A stretch of 64,000 bases of DNA from Coralloluteibacterium thermophilum (GCF_042654365.1 NZ_JBHSGG010000002.1:62001-126000), one strand, 5' to 3'. Counted from the stretch's first letter, positions 16,685-27,990 are shown. The notes: generated by a model from the sequence alone, not told the origin. Numbers and translations: made by a program.

Positions 16685-17596
16685 GGCCACCCAGCCGGCA
16701 ATGACCAGCAGGGCCAGCACGGCCAGCCATGCCAGCAGCACGCGCCAGGCCAGGCTCATGGCGTCGCGCAGCCGGGCACGCCCGCAGGCCGCCTCGAAGG
16801 CGTCCGGCGCGAGCGTCGCACCCTCCTCGCAGGCGCCGTCGGCGCTCAGCTCCACGCGGACGGTGGCGCGACCGGCGGCGTAGAGGAAACCCGGCTCGAG
16901 GCGGACCGGGCCCGCGTGCCAGTCGCGCCATGCGCCGATCACCGCGTCGAAGTCGGCCACGAGGGCGAGGGTCAGCGTCACCAGTTGCGCAGCCGGCCAG
17001 TCGAGGATGCGGCGCGCGACGAGGGCCGCGTCGGCGACGCCCGGTGGAAGGTCGGCGCGCGGCACGGCTTCCGCGGCCGTGGCGATCAGGCGGTAGCCCA
17101 GCGCGCCGAACGGTCCCAGCAGCAGGAACCACAGCAGCACGCCGAACCAGCGGACCAGCGCGGCACGGAAGACGAGATCCACCGCCTGCTCGCCCACCAC
17201 CTCGGCGCCCGCCCGCTCCGGCGCCAGCGCGGCCAGGGCCATGCGCCGGCCGGCGGTGTCGGGAGCCGCCACCGCGGCGGACACGTCGCGGTCGAGGTCC
17301 CGCGGGCCCCAGGCGTAGAAGAGCACCAGGAAGGAGAACAGCGCGGCGACGAAACCGCCCTCCAGGGCGCCCTGCAGCAGCGCCAGCAGGAGCAGCGGGG
17401 GCGCCGTCAGCGCCAGCAGGCCGAGCCAGCCGGCCGCGGGCGATACCGGCTCCAGCGGGTCGCGGTCGGCCCGCAGCCGCTCCGCCAGCCAGCTCGACCA
17501 CGCCGCGAACCAGCGCATGCTGCGCAGCGCCGGACTGGAGGGCACGAGGTAGGAGACGACCAGGGCGGCGACGAGGGCGATCAGGGCGACGGACAT
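16682..17596 (-). CDS. ampE: AmpE-like inner-membrane protein
   Basis: Polytopic protein of 304 residues with hydrophobic segments near residues 1-20, 58-80, 80-100, 150-175 and 285-303. The segment FLVLFYAWGPRDLDRDV and the RWFGVLLWFLLLGPFGALGYRL block match the AmpE/CobD-CbiB-like pattern. In enterobacteria AmpE is linked to beta-lactamase regulation and partners with AmpD; no ampD lies in this window. Assignment rests on motif resemblance and topology. Confidence 0.65.
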   Translation of the reverse strand: MSVALIALVAALVVSYLVPSSPALRSMRWFAAWSSWLAERLRADRDPLEPVSPAAGWLGLLALTAPPLLLLALLQGALEGGFVAALFSFLVLFYAWGPRDLDRDVSAAVAAPDTAGRRMALAALAPERAGAEVVGEQAVDLVFRAALVRWFGVLLWFLLLGPFGALGYRLIATAAEAVPRADLPPGVADAALVARRILDWPAAQLVTLTLALVADFDAVIGAWRDWHAGPVRLEPGFLYAAGRATVRVELSADGACEEGATLAPDAFEAACGRARLRDAMSLAWRVLLAWLAVLALLVIAGWVA

Positions 17597-17672
17597 GCAC
17601 GGACACCGGAGTCGGGTTCCGGCGATTCTAGGCCCGTGAAGACGCCGTGCGTCGCCCGGCGCGCGTCATCCG

Positions 17673-17697
17673 CGTCGGGACGGCGCGCATCCCGACG
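17673..17697 (-). terminator. Hairpin downstream of nudC
   Basis: 8-bp stem CGTCGGGA / TCCCGACG with a 9-base loop, 11 bases past the nudC stop on the minus strand. No T tract. Confidence 0.4.
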
Positions 17698-17708
17698 TGC
17701 GCGACGCG

Positions 17709-18626
17709 CTAGAGCGCATCGGGCGGAACGCCCCGCTCCGCCAGCCAGTCGTCGATCAGGCGCCGCGAGATGGAGAGCCTCGGCGAGAGCTGCAGGGCAC
17801 CGGCGCCAACCTCGCGCCGGATGGCCTCGGCGGAGAACCAGCGCACGTCCTCCAGCTCGGCGCCGCAGCGCGGAGCCGCCGGGCCCGCCTCGGCGCGGAA
17901 GCCCACCATCAGCGACGCCGGGAACGGCCACGGCTGCGAGGCGACGTAGCGGCACGCCTCGACCGCGATGCAGGCCTCCTCCATCACCTCGCGCCGCACT
18001 GCGTCCTCCAGCGACTCGCCGGGCTCGACGAAGCCGGCGATCACCGAGTAGCGGCCCGCGGGCCAGCTCGCCTGGCGGCCGAGCAGCAGGCGCTCGCCGT
18101 CGGTCACGGCGACGATGATCGCGGCGTCCGTCCTCGGGTACCAGGTGCTGCCGCAGGCCGCGCAGCCGGCCTGGTGGCCGCCGCGCGAGAAGGTCAGCGG
18201 GCCGCCGCAGACTCCGCAGAAGCGCTTGCGCGCCTGCCAGTGCAGCAGGGCCCGCGCGTGCGCGAACAGGCGGGCGTCGATCTCGCTGAAGCTGGCCGCG
18301 GCGGTACGCAGGTCCGCCCGGACGGCGGCGTCGGGAACGCCGAAGCCCGCGGCCTCGGCCTCGCGCAGCGACAGCGCGAAGCAGAAGACGGCACCGTCCA
18401 GGCCGAGGAAGCTGGCGCGGGCGAAGGCCGCCTCGCCCAGGTCCCCGCCGCGCAGCGGCCAGGGCGCGCCGCCGTCGGCGGTGGCCAGCATGTCGCCGGC
18501 GGCATCCACCAGCAGGACGCGGGCGTCGGGCCAGGCGCGCTCCAGGGCGGCCGCGTCGTCCCGCAGGCCGTCGGCCCGGTCGGGCGCCGGCCCGACGAAG
18601 GCGAACGGGGCCGTGCGCGGGCTCAC
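17709..18626 (-). CDS. nudC: NADH pyrophosphatase / NAD-cap hydrolase
   Basis: Nudix hydrolase of 305 residues that cleaves NADH and removes NAD caps from RNA. A four-cysteine zinc ribbon (FCGVCGGPL ... GCAACGSTWYPR) precedes the Nudix box GFVEPGESLEDAVRREVMEE, and the diagnostic SQPWPFPASLM follows it. In the box the usual Gly two residues after the EE pair is Cys (EEACI instead of EEAGI or EESGI). Translation starts at a GTG that overlaps the last bases of erpA, indicating coupled translation. Confidence 0.93.
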   Translation of the reverse strand: MSPRTAPFAFVGPAPDRADGLRDDAAALERAWPDARVLLVDAAGDMLATADGGAPWPLRGGDLGEAAFARASFLGLDGAVFCFALSLREAEAAGFGVPDAAVRADLRTAAASFSEIDARLFAHARALLHWQARKRFCGVCGGPLTFSRGGHQAGCAACGSTWYPRTDAAIIVAVTDGERLLLGRQASWPAGRYSVIAGFVEPGESLEDAVRREVMEEACIAVEACRYVASQPWPFPASLMVGFRAEAGPAAPRCGAELEDVRWFSAEAIRREVGAGALQLSPRLSISRRLIDDWLAERGVPPDAL

Positions 18627-18991
18627 ACGGAGAACGAGCTGCCGCAGCCGCAGGTGGTCTTGGCGTTCGGATTGCGGATGACGAACTGCGCGCCGGTCAG
18701 GCTCTCCGTGTAGTCCACCTCGGCGCCCATCAGGTACTGGAGGCTCAGCGGATCGACGAGGAGGGTGACGCCGTCGGTCGCGATGGCGAGGTCGTCCTCG
18801 GCACGCTCCTCGTCGAACGTGAAGCCGTACTGGAAGCCCGAGCAGCCGCCACCGCTGATGTAGACGCGCAGGTTGAGGGCGTCGTTGCCCTCTTCCTGGA
18901 TGAGTTCGCGCACCTTGGCCGCCGCTGCTGCGGTGAAGGCCAGGGGCGCAGCGAGGTCCTGGTAGCCGGGAGTCGTGGTCATGGCGCCCAT
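18623..18991 (-). CDS. erpA: Iron-sulfur cluster insertion protein ErpA
   Basis: A-type Fe-S carrier of 122 residues, close to the E. coli protein (114). The three cluster-binding cysteines are in ISGGGCSGFQYGF and in the C-terminal TTCGCGSSFSV; the family block DPLSLQYLMGAEVDYTE is intact. ATG at 18991 or, three codons later, 18982 may be used. Its TGA overlaps the nudC GTG. Confidence 0.96.
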   Translation of the reverse strand: MGAMTTTPGYQDLAAPLAFTAAAAAKVRELIQEEGNDALNLRVYISGGGCSGFQYGFTFDEERAEDDLAIATDGVTLLVDPLSLQYLMGAEVDYTESLTGAQFVIRNPNAKTTCGCGSSFSV

Positions 18992-19003
18992 ATGGGGGAA
19001 GCG

Positions 19004-19030
19004 CGGCGCGGAATCAATCCCCGCGCCGCA
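19004..19030 (-). terminator. Hairpin between bactofilin gene and erpA
   Basis: Perfect 9-bp stem GCGGCGCGG / CCGCGCCGC with a 9-base loop, beginning 8 bases after the bactofilin stop. No T tract. Confidence 0.4.
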
Positions 19031-19037
19031 GCGGCGC

Positions 19038-19487
19038 TCAGCCGGCCGCCGTCTCGGCCTCGGCCTCCACGGGCGCGGCCGCCCCCTCCGCCTGCCCCGA
19101 GGGGCCGGTCAGCGCAGCGACCGCCGCGGTGTGGATCAGGCGCCCGCTCAGGGTCGCGCCGGCCGCCATCTCCACCACCCGGTAGTGCACGTTGCCCTCG
19201 ACCCGGGCGCTGGGCGTCATCTCCACGCGCGTGTCGGCGTGCACGTCGCCGCGCAGCTGGCCGCTGACGACCACGGTCGGCGCACGCACCTCGCCCTCGA
19301 CCAGGCCGTGGGTGGCGATGGTCAGCACCGCGTCCTCGTCCTCGGCGGTGATCGCGCCGTGCACCCGCCCCTCGATGTAGAGGCAGCCGCGGAAGGCGAT
19401 GTCGCCCCGCAGCACCACGCCCGACCCGATCAGCGTATCCACCTGCGGCGCGGTGCCGCGCGGTCCCCGTCGCTTGTCCCCGAACAT
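19038..19487 (-). CDS. Bactofilin-family polymer-forming cytoskeletal protein
   Basis: 149 residues. The central region (about 15-115) shows the hydrophobic periodicity of a right-handed beta-helix: TLIGSGVVLRGDIAFRGCLY, IEGRVHGAIT, GLVEGEVRAPTVVVSGQLRGDVHA, and so on. Flanks are charged or Ala/Glu-rich, as in bactofilins, which polymerise near the membrane and shape the cell envelope. The ATG at 19487 is preferred because AAGGAG lies 9 bases upstream; an in-frame ATG at 19520 would overlap the upstream gene. It lies 4 bases after the DUF6776 gene, so they form an operon. Confidence 0.88.
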   Translation of the reverse strand: MFGDKRRGPRGTAPQVDTLIGSGVVLRGDIAFRGCLYIEGRVHGAITAEDEDAVLTIATHGLVEGEVRAPTVVVSGQLRGDVHADTRVEMTPSARVEGNVHYRVVEMAAGATLSGRLIHTAAVAALTGPSGQAEGAAAPVEAEAETAAG

Positions 19488-19491
19488 CCTT

Positions 19492-20232
19492 TCAGTCTCC
19501 TTGCGCATCGTCCGCGCCATTGGGGGCCTCCCACGGGAAGGCCCGTTCCACGTTGCCTGCCCCCTCGGCGCGCAGGCGCACGATCAGGCGACGCGGGGTG
19601 AAATCCTCGGGCAGCAGCAGGCTGCCTTCGAGCTGCTGGAAATACCGGAACGAGAACGGCTGCGGCGACGCGGACGTCTCCTGCAGCAGATCGTCCCAGG
19701 AGAGCGTGGCCATGCGGCCGTCGCGGGTGCCCTCGACCTGGACCGTCAGGCTGCCGCGGGTCACCGCGCCGCGATTGAGGTTCTGGGTCAGGGTGACGAC
19801 GTAGCGCCAGGTGCCGTCGGCGTCGCGCCGCAGGTCGAGGTTGTGGACGGTCAGCCCCTGGCGGGGGCCGGTGCCGCCCACCAGGCGCTCGTAGAAGGCC
19901 ACGTCGGCGCGCAGCGCGGCGATCTCCTCGTCGCGCCGCGCGAGGGTCTCCTGCAGCTGCACGTTGGCGGCGCGGCTGATCTCGTCGGAGCGGCGCAGCG
20001 TCGCGATCCGCTGGCGGAGGGCCTGGATGTCCTCGCCCGCCTCGTCGGCATCGGCCGGGGCCGCCGCGACGGTCCCGGCGTCGCCCGGCGCGCGCGTCGC
20101 GCCGCCCAGGCTCCAGGCGAGGATCAGGGACACCACCCACGCCAGCGCCAGCGCGCCCACCAGCGCGCCCCGGCGGCTCCGGGCCGGGACGACCCGGAAC
20201 TTGGCGTTGGCGGCTGGGCGGGGATCGCTCAT
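19492..20232 (-). CDS. DUF6776-like membrane-anchored coiled-coil protein
   Basis: 246 residues: a short basic N-terminus, one membrane span (about 27-42, VGALALAWVVSLILAW), then a coiled coil with heptad Leu/Ile/Ala (about 65-108, DIQALRQRIATLRRSDEI ... EEIAALRADVAFYERLV). A C-terminal beta-rich domain has QGLTVHNLDLRRDADGTWRY. The layout resembles the uncharacterised DUF6776 family as I recall it from xanthomonads. Pairing with bactofilin suggests a cell-envelope scaffold, but no function is established. The ATG at 20232 removes a non-conserved 59-residue in-frame extension. Confidence 0.65.
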   Translation of the reverse strand: MSDPRPAANAKFRVVPARSRRGALVGALALAWVVSLILAWSLGGATRAPGDAGTVAAAPADADEAGEDIQALRQRIATLRRSDEISRAANVQLQETLARRDEEIAALRADVAFYERLVGGTGPRQGLTVHNLDLRRDADGTWRYVVTLTQNLNRGAVTRGSLTVQVEGTRDGRMATLSWDDLLQETSASPQPFSFRYFQQLEGSLLLPEDFTPRRLIVRLRAEGAGNVERAFPWEAPNGADDAQGD

Positions 20233-20458
20233 GCGGGAGGAATCGGGCGCGAGCGCGGAGAACGCTCCGGTATAACGCCCGCTCCGGCCGAGCGTCAAGG
20301 AAACCGGGCCGGGATTCCAACCCGCCGCGCAGTTCGGCGCGGCCATGGAGGGCGCGGACGCCCCGCACGCCGCGCCGTTCGCGGAGCGCGCAGGGCACGT
20401 ATGCGACACTTTCGCCGCGCGCCGGCAGGCACGGCGCGCCCATCCGAAGGAAGAACCG

Positions 20459-22543
20459 ATGTCCGAACGCGAGCTGACCCGACTCGCCGAACTCCGCCAG
20501 GCCTACCTGCGCCACCTCCCCCAGCGCCTGCAGGCGCTCGCCGCGCGCCTCAGGCGCTACACGGACCACGGCTGGGACGTGGCGGGGCTGGCCCTTCTCC
20601 ACGAGGACATCCAGCGCCTGGCCGGCGCCAGCGGGCGCTACGGGCTGGTGGACGCCAGCGAACGCCTGCTCGCGGTCGAAGGCCTGCTGGGCGACCTGCG
20701 CCGGCGCAACGCGCTGCCGGATGCCGAGGCGCAGGCGCAGCTGCGCACCCGCATCGACGAGCTGGTGGCGCGCACACCCGCGGACGGCGACGGCACGGCC
20801 GCGCCCTCCGCAGTGGCCGCGGAGACGCCCGCCTCCGCCGGCGGCGAGGCCTCCGCGGCCGGCGCCGCGGTCGAGGGCCCGCCGCCGCGCATCCTCATCG
20901 TCGAGGACGACCGCAGCGAGGCGCTCTATGCCGAGGGCATCCTCGGCAACGCCGGCATGCGGACGCAGGTCGTGACCTCGCCCGACACGCTGATCGACGC
21001 GCTGACCGACTTCCGCCCCGACCTGGTGCTGATGGACCTGTACATGCCGACCACCGACGGCATGACGCTCACCGCCAGGATCCGGGAGAGCGACGACTTC
21101 CTGCACCTGCCCATCGTGTTCCTGTCGGGCGAGTCCGATCCCGACAAGCAGTTCGAGGCGCTCGACGCCGGCGGCGACGACTTCCTCGCCAAGCCGGTGC
21201 GCGCGCGCCACCTCATCGCCGCCGTGAACACGCGGGTCCGCCGGGCGCGCGCGCTCGCCCGGCGCAACCAGGCCGCAGCCCCGGTCCGCGACCCGCAGAC
21301 CGGGCTGTACCAGCGCTGCGCCCTGCTCGAACACATCGACGCGGCGCTCGCGGGGCGCCTGGCCTCGACCGCCAGCGGCGACGGCGGCGTGCTCTTCCTG
21401 GAGCTGACCGGCGCCCCGCAGCTGCGCGACCGTGCCGGCGTCCAGGTCTTCGAGCGCATCGCCGACGAGATCGGCCGCGTCGCGACCCGCATCCTCGGCG
21501 AACGGCCGGCCACGCGCTGGGGCGACGGCCTGCTGGCCTATTCCGACACCGGCGACGAGTCCGCCCTGCTGGCCCTGGCCGCCACGCTCCGCGACGCCGT
21601 CGCCGCGCATCCGCTGCCGGAGGCGGCCGGCCCCGCGCTGCGCGCCACCGTCGGCGTCTGCGCTCTGGCGCACCGCTTTTCCGACCCCGGCTCCCTGCTC
21701 GACGCGGTGGAGCGCGCGGCCCGCACCGCGCGCAGCGCGCCAGGCGGGCTCGCCGCGTTCCAGCCGGTGCAGACCGCCGCCGAGGCGCGCGAGAGCGCCC
21801 TGCTGGCGCGCATCCGCGAGGCCGTGGACGGCGACGGCTTCGAGCTGATCTACCAGCCCATCGTGGCCGTGGCGGGCGGCGGCCAGCCGCAGTACCAGGC
21901 CCTGCTGCGCCTGCGCGAGCTGGACGGCAAGGTGTACCCGGCGGCCGAGGTGGTCCCCCTGGCCGAGCGCTCGGGCCTGCTGCCGGAGATCGACCGCTGG
22001 GTCGTCGACCGCGCGCTGCTGGCGATCCGCAGCCGCGCGCAGGGCGGCGAGGCGCCGCACCTGTTCGTGAGCCAGTCGCCGCTGACCCTGGCCGCGGACG
22101 ACCATGCCGCCTGGATGGAGGCGCGCCTGCGCGAGGGCGACGGCGTCCGCGGCCTGACCATCGACCTCCGGCTCGATGCGGTCATGCCCTATCTCGACCT
22201 GGTCGAGGCCTTCTGCCGCCGGCTCGCACCCGCCGGCGTCTGCTTCTGCCTGAGCCAGTTCGAGGCCGGCATCGGCGAGTCCCTGCTGCAGCGCCTGCCC
22301 CTGGCCTTCGTGCGCCTGGCGCCGCGCTACGCCGAAGCGGCCCTGAGCACGGGCACGCGCGACGAGCTCAAGCGCCTCATCGACGCCGCACATCAACGCG
22401 GCGTGAAGGTCATCGGGCAGCGAGTGGAGGACGCACGCTCTGCGGCTACGCTCTGGATGAGCGGAATCGATTATCTTCAGGGCCATCTGGTCCAGGCGCC
22501 GGGCAGCGAACTGGGATTCGATTTTCATCACGCCGTGCTGTAG
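20459..22543 (+). CDS. Hpt-like/REC/degenerate GGDEF/degenerate EAL regulator
   Basis: 694-residue regulator; start ATG preceded by GAAGGAAG. Residues about 1-90 look like an Hpt bundle (IQRLAGASGRYGLVDASERL), but the phosphorylatable His position reads Gln. Residues about 140-255 form a receiver with intact phospho-acceptor Asp (LVLMDLYMPTTDG) and Lys (LAKPV). A GGDEF-like domain follows whose signature reads RWGDGLLAYS, so diguanylate cyclase activity is not expected. The EAL-like domain has YQALLRL in place of EAL and LSQFEAG where DDFG-type metal ligands should be, so phosphodiesterase activity is also unlikely. It lies 60 bases upstream of a hybrid kinase gene in the same direction and is its likely partner. 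It may bind c-di-GMP or only proteins. Confidence 0.85.
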   Translation: MSERELTRLAELRQAYLRHLPQRLQALAARLRRYTDHGWDVAGLALLHEDIQRLAGASGRYGLVDASERLLAVEGLLGDLRRRNALPDAEAQAQLRTRIDELVARTPADGDGTAAPSAVAAETPASAGGEASAAGAAVEGPPPRILIVEDDRSEALYAEGILGNAGMRTQVVTSPDTLIDALTDFRPDLVLMDLYMPTTDGMTLTARIRESDDFLHLPIVFLSGESDPDKQFEALDAGGDDFLAKPVRARHLIAAVNTRVRRARALARRNQAAAPVRDPQTGLYQRCALLEHIDAALAGRLASTASGDGGVLFLELTGAPQLRDRAGVQVFERIADEIGRVATRILGERPATRWGDGLLAYSDTGDESALLALAATLRDAVAAHPLPEAAGPALRATVGVCALAHRFSDPGSLLDAVERAARTARSAPGGLAAFQPVQTAAEARESALLARIREAVDGDGFELIYQPIVAVAGGGQPQYQALLRLRELDGKVYPAAEVVPLAERSGLLPEIDRWVVDRALLAIRSRAQGGEAPHLFVSQSPLTLAADDHAAWMEARLREGDGVRGLTIDLRLDAVMPYLDLVEAFCRRLAPAGVCFCLSQFEAGIGESLLQRLPLAFVRLAPRYAEAALSTGTRDELKRLIDAAHQRGVKVIGQRVEDARSAATLWMSGIDYLQGHLVQAPGSELGFDFHHAVL

Positions 22544-22603
22544 CGCGCTGCCCGACGCTGCTGCGCCACGGCGCCGCGCACGGTCGCATCGTTGGGGGAC
22601 AGC

Positions 22604-25216
<2,613 letters not shown>

Positions 25217-25234
25217 GCCGGCGGCCATCGCGCG

Positions 25235-25711
<477 letters not shown>

Positions 25712-25887
25712 GACGGCATCCCGAAGTGCGGAGTTGACACGCACTCTAGCGAGTCCGCGCGACGCGCGATGAAACGCAAATCGGCCGCATCCTCAGTTGC
25801 GGGGAGCGGAAGCCGCAAGCGGAAGGCGGGCGCGGGTTCCTGCGCCCGGGAGGACGACGCGCGACGGAGCCGCCGCCGCGGCCGGGA

Positions 25888-26145
25888 TCAGGCCGCGACG
25901 GGCAGGTCCAGGCCGATCACCCGCAGTCCGCCCGAGGCGCCGCGCAATGCGGCCTGCGCCGAGGCGAGCAGGTCGGCCGCATGGCCGGCGCAGCTGCCGC
26001 AGGTCGCGGCGCAGCCAGTGCGCATGGTGAGTTCGGCGAGGCTGCCGCAGCCATCGGCGGCGGCGTTGCGGATGTCGCGATCGGTGATGCCGTTGCAGAT
26101 ACAGACGTACACGGGCGCGGGACCGGCGGGAACGATGGCCGGCAT
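25888..26145 (-). CDS. bfd: Bacterioferritin-associated ferredoxin
   Basis: Small [2Fe-2S] protein of 85 residues that donates electrons to bacterioferritin for iron release. The four cluster cysteines are in YVCICNGITDRDI and TGCAATCGSCAGHA. Unlike the ~64-residue E. coli protein it has a tail of about 20 extra residues. The ATG at 26145 is chosen because the alternative upstream ATG (26172) would place a Fur box inside the coding sequence. The Fur box lies 11 bases upstream, so expression under iron limitation is expected. Confidence 0.9.
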   Translation of the reverse strand: MPAIVPAGPAPVYVCICNGITDRDIRNAAADGCGSLAELTMRTGCAATCGSCAGHAADLLASAQAALRGASGGLRVIGLDLPVAA

Positions 26146-26156
26146 TGAATCGCGAA

Positions 26157-26171
26157 TGCGAATGATTGTCA
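26157..26171. promoter_or_regulatory. Fur box upstream of bfd
   Basis: TGCGAATGATTGTCA matches the 7-1-7 Fur consensus TGATAAT-N-ATTATCA at 11 of 14 defined positions. It lies between the end of rppH and the bfd start. Fur control of bfd is well known in other bacteria. Confidence 0.65.
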
Positions 26172-26174
26172 AAG

Positions 26175-26723
26175 CTAGAACGATCCGGCGGCACGCACCG
26201 GGGGCGCCTCGTTCATCCGCTGCGGCTCGGGGATGCGGTCGCCGGCGATCTCGCGCGCCAGCGGGGCGAGATGCCGCAGCGCCGCCGCGTAGACCTGCCG
26301 CTTGAAGGCGACCACGTGCGCCATCGGGTACCAGAACTCCACCCAGCGCCAGGAATCGAACTCGGGCTTGTCGCTGGCGTCGAGGCGCAGGTCCTCCTCG
26401 CGGCCCTGCATCTGCAGCAGGAACCAGACCTGCTTCTGCCCCAGGCAGCGCGGGCGGCGGTCCCGCGCCGCCGCCGCCCGGTGCGGGAGGCGGTAACGCA
26501 GCCAGCCGGGCGTGGAGCCGAGGACCGAGACGTGTTCCGGCAGCAGGCCGGTCTCCTCGCGCAGCTCGCGGTACATCGCCTCGAGGGGGGTCTCGTCGGA
26601 GTTCATCCCGCCCTGCGGGAACTGCCAGCCGTCGCGGCGGATGCGACGCGCCCAGAACACCCGCCCATCGGGCCGCATGAGCACGATGCCGACATTGGGT
26701 CGATAGCCGTCAGGATCGATCAC
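26175..26723 (-). CDS. rppH: RNA pyrophosphohydrolase
   Basis: Nudix enzyme of 182 residues that removes pyrophosphate from mRNA 5' ends and so starts decay. It begins with the near-invariant MIDPDGYRPNVGIVL (GTG start), has the Nudix box GGMNSDETPLEAMYRELREE followed by TGL, and the C-terminal FDSWRWVEFWYPMAHVVAFK block. It keeps extra basic residues in the middle (AAAARDRRPRCLGQKQVW). Confidence 0.96.
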   Translation of the reverse strand: MIDPDGYRPNVGIVLMRPDGRVFWARRIRRDGWQFPQGGMNSDETPLEAMYRELREETGLLPEHVSVLGSTPGWLRYRLPHRAAAARDRRPRCLGQKQVWFLLQMQGREEDLRLDASDKPEFDSWRWVEFWYPMAHVVAFKRQVYAAALRHLAPLAREIAGDRIPEPQRMNEAPPVRAAGSF

Positions 26724-26815
26724 GCGCGGGCTCTCGGCGGAGGCGACGGCCCGAATCTGCCATGTGCGGAGCGGGGGGACAAGTCGGCCGCTGCACCCGG
26801 GTCAGCATCCGGCCA

Positions 26816-26844
26816 TTGACATGGCGGCCACATGTCCGGACAAT
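26816..26844 (+). promoter_or_regulatory. Promoter of the tRNA-Met gene
   Basis: A perfect -35 TTGACA (26816-26821), a 17-base spacer and GACAAT (26839-26844) as -10, ending 16 bases before the tRNA. This is the best sigma-70 promoter in the window. Confidence 0.7.
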
Positions 26845-26860
26845 TTCCGGCTCTCCGCGT

Positions 26861-26937
26861 GGCTATGTAGCTCAGCCGGTTAGAGCACAGCACTCATAAT
26901 GCTGGGGTCGGTGGTTCGAGTCCACCCATAGCCACCA
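26861..26937 (+). tRNA. tRNA-Met (anticodon CAT, elongator)
   Basis: 77 bases including encoded CCA. Acceptor stem GGCTATG pairs with CATAGCC. The anticodon CAT is at 26895-26897 in loop CTCATAA, and the T arm has GGTTCGAGTCC. The base-paired first acceptor position and the absence of three consecutive G:C pairs in the anticodon stem make it an elongator, not the initiator. Confidence 0.97.
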
Positions 26938-27038
26938 TCTCGCGACGCGCGTTCCGCGCCACCGCCATCCACGTCCGCAGCGGCCCTCGGCCCTCGCCCA
27001 CCGGAGACGGTCGCGGCGCGCCACGGCCCGGACCGCGC

Positions 27039-27407
27039 ATGGACATCTTCAAGATCTTCACCGTCGAGGCCGCCCACCGGCTTCCGAACGTGCCGCCGGG
27101 CCACAAGTGCGCGCGCCTGCACGGGCACTCGTTCCGCATCGAGATCCACGTCAGCGGCGAGATCGACCCGGCCACGGGCTGGGTGATGGACTTCGCCGAC
27201 GTCAAGGCTGCGTTCCGCCCGCTGTACGAGCGCCTCGACCACCACTACCTCAACGACGTCGAGGGCCTGGAGAATCCCACCAGCGAACGCATCGCCGTCT
27301 GGATCTGGGACCGGCTCAAGCCCGCCCTGCCGGGCCTGTCGCGGGTGGTGGTGCACGAGACCTGCACTGCGGGCAGCAGTTATTCGGGTCCCGCCGCGGG
27401 CGGTTGA
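27039..27407 (+). CDS. queD: 6-carboxy-5,6,7,8-tetrahydropterin synthase (QueD/PTPS family)
   Basis: 122-residue enzyme of queuosine synthesis. The zinc-binding His residues are in FTVEAAHRLP and LHGHSF, the catalytic Cys in GHKCARLHGHS, and the family motifs WVMDFADVKAAFRPL, LDHHYLND, NPTSERIAVWIWDRL and VVVHETCTAGSSY are all present. It follows the tRNA gene on the same strand. Confidence 0.94.
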   Translation: MDIFKIFTVEAAHRLPNVPPGHKCARLHGHSFRIEIHVSGEIDPATGWVMDFADVKAAFRPLYERLDHHYLNDVEGLENPTSERIAVWIWDRLKPALPGLSRVVVHETCTAGSSYSGPAAGG

Positions 27408-27435
27408 ACCCGGCGCGGGCGCCGGGCACGACCCA

Positions 27436-27449
27436 TGTTGCATTGCACA
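27436..27449 (+). promoter_or_regulatory. Possible PhaR-type operator upstream of the phasin gene
   Basis: TGTTGCATTGCACA, 56 bases before the phasin ATG. PhaR, the repressor of phasin genes, binds TGCA-rich sites of this style in other proteobacteria. Assignment by resemblance only. Confidence 0.3.
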
Positions 27450-27505
27450 AAACGGGGTGGCAGGATCGCGTCCACCACAACCGTCGCTCCCAGGGGAGCC
27501 GTGCC

Positions 27506-27889
27506 ATGTCCGTGCAGACCAGCAATCCGTTCGCCGAGGCCACCAGGCAGTTCGCGGATGCCGCGCTGAAGGCCAACACGCTCGCGCTCGGCAACGCCGA
27601 GCGTCTGTTCGGCCTCCACGTCAGGACGCTCGAGGAGCGCCTGGGCGCCAACATCGCCTTCCTGAGCGAGGCCGCCGACGTGCGCAGCTTCGACGACGTC
27701 CGGGCGATCTGGCCCAAGGGCGTGGAGGTCGCGCGCGGCAACGTCGAGCGCTTCGTCGCTGCGGGCCAGGATGCGGTGGCCGAGACCATCCGCACCAACG
27801 AGGAGATCGGCCAGCTCGTGAAGAGCAGCTTCGAGGCCGCCGGCGCCGACGTCGGCCGGACCGCGCCCCGCGCCGGCAAGGCCAAATAG
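27506..27889 (+). CDS. Phasin-family protein
   Basis: 127 residues, almost entirely helical and Ala-rich. The phasin-like helix pair is FAEATRQFADAALKANTLALGNAERLFGLHVRTLEERL (shown in parts: NPFAEATRQF, ALGNAERLFG, VRTLEERLGA) followed by WPKGVEVARGNVERFV. Phasins coat polyhydroxyalkanoate granules. No PHA synthase gene is in the window. Starts at ATG with AGGGGAG upstream. Followed by the only terminator here with a T tract. Confidence 0.8.
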   Translation: MSVQTSNPFAEATRQFADAALKANTLALGNAERLFGLHVRTLEERLGANIAFLSEAADVRSFDDVRAIWPKGVEVARGNVERFVAAGQDAVAETIRTNEEIGQLVKSSFEAAGADVGRTAPRAGKAK

Positions 27890-27963
27890 TTTTCAGCTCG
27901 CCCGGGCCCACCACGTGCCCGGGTCCGCACGCTTCCATCCCTCCCGGGAGCGCGCGGTTCCAG

Positions 27964-27990
27964 GCCGCCAGTCCGCTGGCGGCTTTTTTT
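27964..27990 (+). terminator. Rho-independent terminator of the phasin gene
   Basis: 8-bp stem GCCGCCAG / CTGGCGGC, tetraloop TCCG, then seven T residues (27984-27990). The T run overlaps the end of the convergent bioD gene. Confidence 0.9.
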
